From positions 124,001 to 188,000 of the forward strand of contig NZ_JSWG01000015.1 of assembly GCF_000797465.1 (NCBI RefSeq): 64,000 nucleotides of DNA, in the 5' to 3' direction. Shown here piece by piece: positions 17,190 through 24,241 of the stretch. Below the pieces are notes generated by a model. That model was given only the letters and a program-made list of their open reading frames with translations. It searched no databases and was not told where the DNA came from. The stretch's first letter is position 1. Each line of letters opens with the position of its first letter. The DNA comes from Psychroserpens jangbogonensis (GTDB lineage Bacteria > Bacteroidota > Bacteroidia > Flavobacteriales > Flavobacteriaceae). A program made the position numbers and the translations under genes.

Positions 17190-17687
17190 ATGAAGAAAAA
17201 TACAATATTATACATATTACTTTTAGTGTTAATTATAATGAATGGTTTTTTCTTATTCAATTATTTAGGGAGACCAGATCATAAAGGACCAAAAGAATCT
17301 GGGAGTTTTATTGTAAAAGAATTGAATTTTAATGAAAATCAATTGCAACAATTTAATAACCTTGAAGCTAAACATCATCATAATATGGAAGCTATTGGTG
17401 AGGATATAAAATTACTTAAAGATGATTTGTTTGAAAAAATTACAGCACCAATAGTGAATCAATCAACAATTGACAGCTTAATACTTTCAATTTCTGAAAA
17501 GGAAATATTAAAAGAGAAGGAGTTGTTTCATAGATTACGAAGTATTTATGAGTTATGTAATGAAAAACAAAAAGCAAAGTACGAACGCATTGTAAAAGAT
17601 GCTCGTCATAGAAGAGGGCCTAATAATATGAATTCATTGCCTCGAGATGAAAGAAGAAAAGGTGATCGACCACCTCCAAGACATTAA
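17190..17687 (+). CDS. Membrane-anchored periplasmic sensor, CnrX/Spy-like (module 1)
   Basis: A 165-residue protein with an N-terminal hydrophobic anchor (about 5-26). A helical periplasmic domain follows with an LTxxQ-like start (LNFNENQLQQFNNLEAKHHHN), long charged helices and a basic, proline-rich end (RHRRGPNN to PPPRH). It fits the heavy-metal-resistance/CpxP/Spy superfamily. In CnrYXH-type systems the CnrX member sits with an anti-sigma and an ECF sigma and senses periplasmic metal. The His-rich stretches are compatible with metal binding, but no site can be deduced. It ends at a clear terminator. Confidence 0.78.
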   Translation: MKKNTILYILLLVLIIMNGFFLFNYLGRPDHKGPKESGSFIVKELNFNENQLQQFNNLEAKHHHNMEAIGEDIKLLKDDLFEKITAPIVNQSTIDSLILSISEKEILKEKELFHRLRSIYELCNEKQKAKYERIVKDARHRRGPNNMNSLPRDERRKGDRPPPRH

Positions 17688-17696
17688 TTAAATTTT

Positions 17697-17729
17697 AAAA
17701 GGCTCTTAATTTTCAAGAGCTTTTTTTTT
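17697..17729 (+). terminator. Terminator of sigma module 1
   Basis: Stem GCTCTT (17702-17707) / AAGAGC (17715-17720), extended by A-T pairs and followed by nine T. It follows the stop of the CnrX/Spy-like gene by 9 bp. Confidence 0.8.
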
Positions 17730-17753
17730 GTGCTTTTTTTAACAAAAGCAAGG

Positions 17754-17781
17754 ACAAGTTTTTCTAGCCAATAGTATCTAA
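17754..17781 (+). promoter_or_regulatory. ECF-type promoter site 3, before the EF-hand gene
   Basis: ACAAGTT at 17754-17760, 16-bp spacer, TCTAA at 17777-17781, 28 bp before the ATG. It differs from the other sites only at the first base of the -35 element. Confidence 0.6.
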
Positions 17782-17809
17782 AAATATATAACAAAGAAAT
17801 AATTTAAAA

Positions 17810-18103
17810 ATGAAAAATAACATGATTAAAGCAGTATTAGTTTTTGGGATGACATTATTTATGTCATTCAATTCATTTGGACAACCTGGAAATAGAGGAG
17901 ATCGAAAAAAGCCGCCAACTTTTAAACAATTATTAAAAGATATGGATGCCAATGAAGATGGCAAACTCTCTAAAGAGGAAGTAAAAGGACCATTAAAAGA
18001 AGTTTTCGCAAAAGTTGATACAGATGAGGATGGGTTTATTACTGAAAAGGAATTTGAAAAAGCTCCTAAACCCAAAAAAGGAGAACGAAAAGAAAAGGGA
18101 TAA
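17810..18103 (+). CDS. Exported EF-hand protein
   Basis: A 97-residue protein with a signal peptide (cleavage near SFG, residue 24). It has a pair of canonical calcium-binding loops, residues 46-57 (D, N, D at positions 1, 3, 5, glycine at 6 and Glu at 12) and residues 70-81 (D, D, D, G, E). The tail is lysine-rich. It is monocistronic, preceded by an ECF-type site and followed by a strong terminator. It probably acts in the periplasm as a calcium- or metal-binding protein of the regulon; its partner is unknown. Confidence 0.85.
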   Translation: MKNNMIKAVLVFGMTLFMSFNSFGQPGNRGDRKKPPTFKQLLKDMDANEDGKLSKEEVKGPLKEVFAKVDTDEDGFITEKEFEKAPKPKKGERKEKG

Positions 18104-18136
18104 AATGAAATTTTGATTTGATTAGTTAGTTACTGT

Positions 18137-18168
18137 AAAAAGCTTCGTGAGAGATTACGAAGCTTTTT
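18137..18168 (+). terminator. Terminator after the EF-hand gene
   Basis: A perfect 12-bp stem, AAAAAGCTTCGT (18137-18148) with ACGAAGCTTTTT (18157-18168), and an 8-nt loop. It separates the EF-hand gene from the first YHYH gene. Confidence 0.8.
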
Positions 18169-18261
18169 CTTTTATATTAGTATATATTCTATTAGGTATT
18201 CTTATTTTAGTAGTATTTTTTAAGATGAAAACAAGGAAAATTAGTAATTAAAAACACACAT

Positions 18262-19260
18262 ATGAAAACAAATAAAGCAATATTAAAGATCCCAAATGCA
18301 TTTGGTTTCATAATGTTTTTATTTATGCTGTCACTAATGGCATGCAATAGTAATGATGATAGCAACACAAACGACGATAACGATGATCTAAGTGAAACGT
18401 TAATACAAGAATCCTTTTTTAATTCAACATCATTAATTTCTTATGAAAAAGTAGATTGTACGCTCGAAGATGGCTCAACAGGAGATTGTTATCAATTAGT
18501 TTTTTCCAGTAATCCAATTGATAATGGGCCTTTTTGTCCGGTAACAATTAATGATATTGGTGGTGTAGGGATTTATGATGGCGCAACTAATCCAGGGTTT
18601 CAGGTTATGAAAGCAAGCTTATTTAACGCCATGGAAGCAGATGGTTATGATATAGTAAACAATAGTGGTATCATAAATATTGACGATTTTACTGGTCCTC
18701 CAAATCCAGGTGGTTATTCTTATTGTCTAGAAGCAGCACCAGATAATAATTTACTATTAACTTTTTTAATACCTGCAGAACCAGTGTTAGCAACAAACAA
18801 TAATATTATAGATTCTGTGGAGCTAATTGGTGTTTCAATAGACGGTGTGCCTATTAATGGTGATCCACCTTCTGTGGTTAATGGTCCAATGCTAGGAGTA
18901 GGTAATATACCTGCAATAGATCCTTGTGGTGGTCATCATGATCCTGCAGGATATTATCATTGGCATTTTGTTGCGGAAACCATGAATCAAGTTTTAGAAT
19001 CTAATGGAATAACTGATGTGACGTGTACATTAGTTACCCAAGTTTCTAGTAGTAAATTAATTGGTTTCGCAAAAGATGGTTTTCCAATTTATGCCTATGA
19101 AGTTGAACCTTCTGGCTTAGATGAATGTGGAGGAATCACGGCTAATACTTCAGAATTTCCAGATGGAGTTTATCACTATGTTGCTAGTAACACTGAAGCA
19201 CCAAACGTACCAAAATGCTTAAAGGGTGTTGCAGCAATCAATAGTTTTACATTTCAATAA
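18262..19260 (+). CDS. YHYH-domain lipoprotein (first copy)
   Basis: A 332-residue lipoprotein. The lipobox cysteine lies in LSLMAC (about residue 28), followed by an acidic Asp/Asn-rich linker that may act as a surface-export signal. The C-terminal half has the features of the YHYH family: GGHHDPAGYYHWHF at about 222-236, an IGFAKDGFPIYAY segment and a final GVYHYV near residue 302. Several cysteines (CGG, ECGG, PKC) may form disulfides. The function of the YHYH family is not known. It is followed after 2 bp by a DUF6702-like gene. No (G/A)CAAGTT-N16-TCTAA site was found in front of it. Confidence 0.83.
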   Translation: MKTNKAILKIPNAFGFIMFLFMLSLMACNSNDDSNTNDDNDDLSETLIQESFFNSTSLISYEKVDCTLEDGSTGDCYQLVFSSNPIDNGPFCPVTINDIGGVGIYDGATNPGFQVMKASLFNAMEADGYDIVNNSGIINIDDFTGPPNPGGYSYCLEAAPDNNLLLTFLIPAEPVLATNNNIIDSVELIGVSIDGVPINGDPPSVVNGPMLGVGNIPAIDPCGGHHDPAGYYHWHFVAETMNQVLESNGITDVTCTLVTQVSSSKLIGFAKDGFPIYAYEVEPSGLDECGGITANTSEFPDGVYHYVASNTEAPNVPKCLKGVAAINSFTFQ

Positions 19261-19262
19261 AG

Positions 19263-19862
19263 ATGAAAAGGGTAATTATTTTCTTATTGATTGTAATAGT
19301 TTCAATTCAAACTATACAAGCTCATAATCCCTTGTCAGCCATGTACTATCTTGAAGTTAAGGAAAATATCAATATTCTAAACATAAATTTAAGTCAGAAT
19401 GGTTTGAATGAAGCTTTAAAAAAGCAGTATTCAAAAATAGATTTCAAAGAATTATCTACTACTGAATACAAACAATTGGCAGTAAATTATCTCAAGGAAA
19501 ATTTTCATTTAGATATTAATGGACAAGCGATAAAGTTATTAGAAGGCGGATTGAAACTTGGAAAGCATCAAACGGATGCAAAATTTATTGTCTCAGGATT
19601 ACCAAAAACATTTGAAAATCTATTTGTCAAAATAGAAGCTTTTATTGAAAATGAACATCATCAAACTGTTTTTTCATTGTTATTAAAAGGAAACACTAGT
19701 AAGGTGATATTAAATAAAAACAACAATTATTCAGCTTCAGTGCGATTTAAAGATCATTTGATGGTAGTTAATTCGGCTACATTTAATAAAAATTATTTGT
19801 GGTGTTTTGCTTTAATACCAATTTTTCTAATTGGCAAAAAGCTAATTGCAAAACGAAATTAA
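19263..19862 (+). CDS. Exported DUF6702-like protein with C-terminal membrane anchor
   Basis: A 199-residue protein with a signal peptide (ends near IQAH, residue 21). It has a beta-rich middle and one C-terminal hydrophobic segment (LWCFALIPIFLIG) followed by lysines, which would anchor it in the inner membrane. It resembles the flavobacterial DUF6702 family, which I recall as often standing next to peptidase genes; here it is coupled to a YHYH gene. Function unknown. Confidence 0.7.
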   Translation: MKRVIIFLLIVIVSIQTIQAHNPLSAMYYLEVKENINILNINLSQNGLNEALKKQYSKIDFKELSTTEYKQLAVNYLKENFHLDINGQAIKLLEGGLKLGKHQTDAKFIVSGLPKTFENLFVKIEAFIENEHHQTVFSLLLKGNTSKVILNKNNNYSASVRFKDHLMVVNSATFNKNYLWCFALIPIFLIGKKLIAKRN

Positions 19863-19864
19863 AA

Positions 19865-20078
19865 CTTGCACTTACCATTTCTTATAGCTTTTTGCTCAAT
19901 ACCGCTAAATATTCACGAGAAAAATCAATCATAGGTTAAATGCTTTCCACGGCAAGCCTAACGCTTCCCAATTACTTTCTAATATACATTTTAACGATGT
20001 TGGTTATTTGATAGATGAAGAAATAAAAAGCACCAATACTTGCTGTTAAAAGATCTAATGTAATGCTTCCTTTAAAAA
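19865..20078 (-). pseudogene. Possible decayed membrane-protein gene
   Basis: The 293-bp gap between the two YHYH operons has protein-like segments in three successive minus-strand frames. The first, about 36 residues, ends at 19972 and looks like a membrane helix (LTASIGAFYFFIYQITNIV). The next reads SNWEALGLPWKAFNL. A third starts MIDFSREYLAVLSKKL. Together they look like the C-terminal part of a gene broken by two frameshifts. I do not recognise the family, and the composition of this AT-rich DNA could produce such segments by chance. Confidence 0.3.
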
Positions 20079-20093
20079 AAACAACTTGCTACA

Positions 20094-20121
20094 GCAAGTT
20101 TTTCTTTAAAAGCACATCTAA
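20094..20121 (+). promoter_or_regulatory. ECF-type promoter site 4, before the second YHYH operon
   Basis: GCAAGTT at 20094-20100, 16-bp spacer, TCTAA at 20117-20121, 34 bp before the ATG. The -35 element is also the right arm of a small hairpin (AACTTG at 20083-20088 with CAAGTT at 20095-20100) followed by T residues, which could be a terminator for upstream transcription or an added binding site. Confidence 0.6.
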
Positions 20122-20155
20122 TAGTATAACATTAACTAATTAAGACATAAATTGA

Positions 20156-21268
20156 ATGAAAAATTATTTAAAAATTCTAGCTTTAATAGTTTCAGTGACT
20201 ACCGCATTTTATGCGTGTAGTGGTGGTGATGATTCAGGAAGTGATGATGGAGATGGTGGAACAACAAACCAGGCACCATCAAGCTTTACTGCAAGTGTAG
20301 ACTTAATCACAGAAACAACGGCTGCTTTAAATTGGACAGATGCTACAGATCCAGATGGAGATACTGTAACTTATACAATTACTTTGCAAGGCTCTGAAAT
20401 AGCTATTGGATTAACCGTATTAACTTTAGATTTAACAGGGTTAACGTCTTCTTCTAGTTACTCAGGAACAGTTGTAGCCAATGATGGTAATGAAGGAAGT
20501 TCTTCAGCATCTTTTAGTTTTTCAACAGAAGGAACAGCACCTGCTTTACATTTAGCTTTTGCAGAATTTGATACAGACAATACAGACATCATTCTGAGTG
20601 GTTCTAATGTAATTATTGAAACTAACGGAATGGCAAATCATACATCACCTTATTGGTCAAATACTACCGAAAGATGTGCAACACCTCCAATGGGAGGAGA
20701 AATATGTACAAATACTGACACAACGGTTAATCATCCATTGTTTGTGGAGCCAACAGCAACTTCTTATCAATTTATGGCACCAGGAAATATTGATGATTTT
20801 AATGGTTCATATTCGTTAACGGTATTAGCAGCACCAGATTTAGCAGCCAATTCTTCAGCAACCGGATTAGGAGCCATAGGAATTGCTATTTCTGGAGCTA
20901 ATATTTATAATGATCAAGAAGGACCAAATATGCCTTTAGATAATAATACTATTGGATCATTTGATTATACTGCTGCTCATACAGGTCCACAAAGTTATCA
21001 CTATCATTTAGAACCAAAAGCTTGGTCTAATGATGATGATGCATTAATTGGAATTATTGCTGACGGATTTTTTATTTATGGAAGAAAATGTAACTCAACA
21101 AACGACTATCCAACAGATTTAGACGCATCTGGAGGTCATACAAGTGCGACGCAACATAGTGAAGGTGCTTCAGAGTATCACTATCACATTCAAAACGAAT
21201 TATATTTAAATCAATATTATATTTTATTCCCAGGCAATTATCAAGGAACTCCAAGCAATATTCAGTAA
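20156..21268 (+). CDS. YHYH-domain lipoprotein with fibronectin-like domain (second copy)
   Basis: A 370-residue lipoprotein (lipobox cysteine 21 in FYAC) with a Gly/Asp/Ser-rich acidic linker. A fibronectin type III-like domain follows (about 40-125), then a YHYH domain that carries two exact YHYH motifs, at residues 281-284 and 341-344. An LIGIIADGFFIYGRK segment lies between them. The acidic linker suggests exposure on the cell surface. It is the first gene of a run with the MORN lipoprotein and SCO1 genes and has an ECF-type site in front, so it is the best candidate for a regulated output of sigma module 1. Confidence 0.85.
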   Translation: MKNYLKILALIVSVTTAFYACSGGDDSGSDDGDGGTTNQAPSSFTASVDLITETTAALNWTDATDPDGDTVTYTITLQGSEIAIGLTVLTLDLTGLTSSSSYSGTVVANDGNEGSSSASFSFSTEGTAPALHLAFAEFDTDNTDIILSGSNVIIETNGMANHTSPYWSNTTERCATPPMGGEICTNTDTTVNHPLFVEPTATSYQFMAPGNIDDFNGSYSLTVLAAPDLAANSSATGLGAIGIAISGANIYNDQEGPNMPLDNNTIGSFDYTAAHTGPQSYHYHLEPKAWSNDDDALIGIIADGFFIYGRKCNSTNDYPTDLDASGGHTSATQHSEGASEYHYHIQNELYLNQYYILFPGNYQGTPSNIQ

Positions 21269-21860
21269 AACAGTCTTTTTAATAGGTCTGTTGTTTATTT
21301 CTTCTTGTCAAAAAGAAGAACAGAAAACTATGGCTTATGCTGAAGTGACTAAAAGTTCTATAAACAATATAATAATCAACAAGAATGAGTTAGAGTTGAA
21401 ATCCAATTTAGGGTTGATGTATTATCAAAATCAACCCTTTAATGGAACTTCTGTTAGATTTTATAGAGATGCTTTAAAATCAGAATCTATTCAATATGCA
21501 AATGGAAAACGCCATGGAGTATACCAAAAATGGTTTCCAAATGGAGCTTTGAGTTTCGAGGCTCATTATGAAAACGGACTTCAAGTTAGTAATTCAAGGT
21601 CGTGGTGGAAAAACGGAAATTTACGTACTGAAGCCAACTATAAGGATGGGATTGTTAACGGAATTCAAAAGCAATGGTATAAATCTGGAATAAAATTCAA
21701 AGAAATGACCATTATAAACGGACAAGAAGAAGGTTTACAAAGAGCTTGGCGAGAAAACGGAAAAATTTATAATAACTACGAGGCAAAAAACGGACGAATT
21801 TTTGGATTAAAACGTGCGAGTTTATGTTATCAATTAGAAGATGAGAATGTACAATATTAA
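21258..21860 (+). CDS. MORN-repeat lipoprotein (YwqK-like), start codon uncertain
   Basis: The body consists of MORN-type repeats such as NGKRHGVYQKWFPNG, WWKNGNLRTEANYKDG and WYKSGIKFKE, as in YwqK-family proteins, often called antitoxin-like without proof. The only usual start in frame near the front is a TTG at 21291, which would leave just five residues before the lipobox cysteine. Reading further upstream in frame gives a good lipoprotein signal (KTVFLIGLLFISSC). This implies a start at ATA 21258 or another rare codon, overlapping the end of the YHYH gene. Its 3' end overlaps the SCO1 gene by 20 bp, so translation is coupled. Confidence 0.68.
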   Translation: MFSKTVFLIGLLFISSCQKEEQKTMAYAEVTKSSINNIIINKNELELKSNLGLMYYQNQPFNGTSVRFYRDALKSESIQYANGKRHGVYQKWFPNGALSFEAHYENGLQVSNSRSWWKNGNLRTEANYKDGIVNGIQKQWYKSGIKFKEMTIINGQEEGLQRAWRENGKIYNNYEAKNGRIFGLKRASLCYQLEDENVQY

Positions 21861-22512
21861 ACAGATACTAGTTATTGGATTAGTCTTGTTTTTCGTGAGT
21901 TGCATTGAGAACTCAACAATAAAGAAAACGAGTAGAGTAGCAGAATTACCTTTTTATAAGGAAGCTACTTTTATGCCTCATTGGTTAGATGCAAATAGTG
22001 AAGAAGCTGATATAATTCATAGAATACCAAAGTTTAACTTGGTCAATCAATTAGGGGAAGAAGTCACAGAAGAAACGTTTAAAGATAAAATCTATATTGC
22101 TGATTTTTTCTTTACTACATGTCCTGGTATTTGTCCTAAAATGACTGCAAATATGAAGGTTTTGCAAGAAGCATTTCTTGAAGACAATGATGTCTTACTC
22201 TTATCACATTCGGTTACTCCTGAAACCGATTCTATACCGATTTTAAAACGTTATGCCGAAAATAAAGGTGTTATAGATAGTAAATGGCATTTGGTAACAG
22301 GTGATAGAAAGCAAATTTACGATTTAGGAAGACAAGCTTATTTTGCTGAAGAAGACTTGGGTGTTTATAAAACAGAAGATGACTTTTTACATACTGAAAA
22401 CTTTGTTCTCATTGATAACAATAGACATATACGCGGAATTTATAACGGACTAAATAAAATGTCTGTACAACAACTAATTGCAGATGTGAAAACATTGCAA
22501 TTAGAAGATTGA
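21841..22512 (+). CDS. SCO1/SenC family lipoprotein (first copy)
   Basis: A 223-residue thioredoxin-fold protein with a lipobox (cysteine 21 in FFVSC) and the copper-binding CxxxC pair, Cys94 and Cys98 in TTCPGICPK. The distal ligand His184 is in DFLHTENF. All three copper ligands of the SCO family are present. SCO proteins deliver copper to or reduce the CuA site of cytochrome oxidase, though some serve redox signalling. An alternative start is the ATG at 21847. The gene sits at the end of the YHYH operon, away from oxidase genes, which suggests a different client here. A second SCO gene is at 54632. Confidence 0.9.
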   Translation: MRMYNIKQILVIGLVLFFVSCIENSTIKKTSRVAELPFYKEATFMPHWLDANSEEADIIHRIPKFNLVNQLGEEVTEETFKDKIYIADFFFTTCPGICPKMTANMKVLQEAFLEDNDVLLLSHSVTPETDSIPILKRYAENKGVIDSKWHLVTGDRKQIYDLGRQAYFAEEDLGVYKTEDDFLHTENFVLIDNNRHIRGIYNGLNKMSVQQLIADVKTLQLED

Positions 22513-22550
22513 TTGGTTTTTTGTTAAATTGAAATCAAATTCTTATTAAA

Positions 22551-23000
22551 TTAATTTCGATTTCCTTTTTTCTCTCTATATTCTTTAAGACGTTCTAAAA
22601 GCTTTCTGTTAAATGAGTCTTCAGCTGCCTTAAGTTTTATAATTTTAATGGAAGGAATGACTTCTTTTAAATCATTTACCAATTTAATTTTTGCTACGTG
22701 CATATCGCTTTCAGCTTTTGTGAATTTATCTAAAAGAGCATCTGCTTCTGCAGCTGACATGTCTGGATTTGTGCGCATTTGTCTTTTAATATCTCTACCT
22801 TGATTTCTTACTTTTTCTGTAGCTGCTTCAAATTCATTGTAAACTGGCCAAAATTTTTCAGCTTCATCTGTAGAAAGATTTAATTTTTCAGTGATGAAAG
22901 CTATTTTTTGTGCCTTGATGCGCTCTTTCATTTTTCCATCTGGCTGTGCAAATGCTGAAATGCTTATAAGTAGTATTAATATTGGTAGTACTTGTTTCAT
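22551..23000 (-). CDS. Secreted Spy/LTxxQ-type protein (module 2)
   Basis: A 149-residue periplasmic protein with a signal peptide (ends near AFAQ, residue 19) and a long-helix domain. LNLSTDEAEKFWPVYNEFE takes the place of the LTxxQ motif. Many flavobacterial homologues stand behind an ECF sigma gene and are described as sensors for it. It is third in the operon of sigma 2, after a one-TM protein, 14 bp downstream. It is soluble, unlike its anchored counterpart in module 1. Confidence 0.8.
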   Translation of the reverse strand: MKQVLPILILLISISAFAQPDGKMKERIKAQKIAFITEKLNLSTDEAEKFWPVYNEFEAATEKVRNQGRDIKRQMRTNPDMSAAEADALLDKFTKAESDMHVAKIKLVNDLKEVIPSIKIIKLKAAEDSFNRKLLERLKEYREKKGNRN

Positions 23001-23014
23001 ATCAAATGTGTGTT

Positions 23015-23503
23015 TTATTGTAATAGTTGTTCTATATCTGAGTTGTCAAGAAGATACGCTTCTAAATTTTCTTCGTTGTATTCCGTTTCGGTAATTACAA
23101 AATCATCTTCTAATAATTCGGCATCAGATAATAACTGAGCCAATTCATAGCTGTCTAAATCACTATCTTGGAAATAATTCTCAACCATTTCTGCAGAAAT
23201 TTCTTCAGTAGTTTCTTGATTAATATAAATGGCAAATAATAAAAGTAACGATGCTGCAATTCCTGCAATGTAATAAAAGCTTTGTCTTGGCTTTAAAGCG
23301 ATAACTGGTTTGTCATCTTCTAACTGACTTAATATCTTATCGTCTAACGTGTCAAAGTAATCTTCAGGAATTTCAAAACCAGATTGATCAGCCTTGTTTA
23401 TCAAGTTCACTTCATTAAGAATTTGCTCTTCCACTTGAGAAAAGTAATCTTTAGGAGTTTTAAATCCTGAAGTTTTGATAGTATCTAATTTTTTCTGTTT
23501 CAT
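23015..23503 (-). CDS. One-TM protein, candidate anti-sigma factor (module 2)
   Basis: A 162-residue protein. The N-terminal cytoplasmic part holds two copies of a short repeat, SGFKTPKDYF at about 12-21 and SGFEIPEDYF at about 41-50. A transmembrane helix follows (about 78-95) and then a very acidic outer tail rich in Glu and Asp. Position between sigma 2 and the Spy-like gene suggests an anti-sigma factor. It shows no evident similarity to the module 1 counterpart beyond topology. Confidence 0.72.
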   Translation of the reverse strand: MKQKKLDTIKTSGFKTPKDYFSQVEEQILNEVNLINKADQSGFEIPEDYFDTLDDKILSQLEDDKPVIALKPRQSFYYIAGIAASLLLLFAIYINQETTEEISAEMVENYFQDSDLDSYELAQLLSDAELLEDDFVITETEYNEENLEAYLLDNSDIEQLLQ

Positions 23504-23533
23504 AACTTTAAGACTCTTAAGTCTTTAATTGGT

Positions 23534-24076
23534 TTAATCTTGAGTTAAAAATGCTTCTATTTTCTTTACAGCAATATGATAAGAAGCTTTTAATGCACCT
23601 TCACTTGTATCCAAAATTTCAGACATATCTTTATATTTGATATCTTCAAAATACTTCATATTAAATACCAATTGTTGTTTGTCTGGTAATGTTGCTATAG
23701 CTTTTTGTAATTTTATTTTTATATCATCACTTTCAAAATAAACATCAGCTTTTAAATTATTAATCGCTAGATTTTGATGTTCTTCCGAAGATAACTGCAT
23801 TCGCTTCGAATTCTTATTAATATGTGTAATGGACTCATTCGTTGCAATACGATACATCCAAGAATACAATTTGCTATCGCCTTTAAAGTTATGGATACTT
23901 TTATAAACTTTAATAAATGTATTCTGAAGTACGTCATCTGCATCATCGTGAGACTTTACGATATGACGAATATGCCAATACAATCGCTCCTTATAAAGCT
24001 GTAATAACTCTTTAAAGGCAGCTTCTTTGGTTTCTTTGGAGATTAAACGCTGGATAAAGTCTTGTTCTTCTTTCAA
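23534..24076 (-). CDS. ECF RNA polymerase sigma factor (module 2)
   Basis: A 180-residue ECF sigma factor. Region 2 includes HDDADDVLQNTFIKVYKSI and SWMYRIATNESITH. Region 4 includes ATLPDKQQLVFNMKYFEDIKYKDMSEI and the helix-turn-helix EGALKASYHIAVKKIE. The start is a TTG at 24076; the only ATG nearby (24081) is out of frame and hits a stop. An AAACTT-N16-TCTAA site lies just upstream. It is followed on the minus strand by the one-TM and Spy-like genes, so module 2 has the same order as module 1 but points the opposite way. Confidence 0.9.
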   Translation of the reverse strand: MKEEQDFIQRLISKETKEAAFKELLQLYKERLYWHIRHIVKSHDDADDVLQNTFIKVYKSIHNFKGDSKLYSWMYRIATNESITHINKNSKRMQLSSEEHQNLAINNLKADVYFESDDIKIKLQKAIATLPDKQQLVFNMKYFEDIKYKDMSEILDTSEGALKASYHIAVKKIEAFLTQD

Positions 24077-24091
24077 AAACTCATTTTTTCT

Positions 24092-24118
24092 TTAGACTCA
24101 TGAAAATAGTGAAAGTTT
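24092..24118 (-). promoter_or_regulatory. ECF-type promoter before sigma 2
   Basis: On the minus strand this reads AAACTT, a 16-bp spacer, then TCTAA (plus-strand 24092-24096). The -10 and spacer equal those of the four module 1 sites, but the -35 has AACTT where they have AAGTT, which is closer to the classical ECF -35. It would give a very short leader before the TTG at 24076. Confidence 0.5.
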
Positions 24119-24241
24119 AATGAAAAATAATTTTTTTGTTAAAACTCTCGCAATCAATTAGTTGAATGTATTATCATCGATAAAGTGTTTATAAAATACG
24201 ATGAAATGCATATTTTTCTTGTTTGTACCACTTATTTATTA

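Noticed and set aside
18180-18261. ECF-type promoter before the first YHYH gene
   Set aside because: The nearest -35-like sequence (ACAAGGA) is not followed by TCTAA at 16 bp, and no TAnnTTTG box is present. The promoter of this gene remains unknown.
20083-20105. Hairpin AACTTG/CAAGTT with T residues as a simple terminator
   Set aside because: It may be a terminator, but its right arm coincides exactly with the -35 element of ECF site 4, and there is no gene closely upstream on the plus strand. I kept it only as a note to the promoter.
21258-21860. YwqK-like MORN protein as an antitoxin of a toxin-antitoxin pair
   Set aside because: No toxin-like gene is adjacent, and the protein is a lipoprotein outside the cytoplasm, which does not suit an antitoxin role.
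23510-23525. Palindrome AAGACT-CTTA-AGTCTT between sigma 2 and the one-TM gene
   Set aside because: Short, without a T tail, and in the middle of an operon. It could attenuate transcription, but nothing supports this beyond the symmetry.
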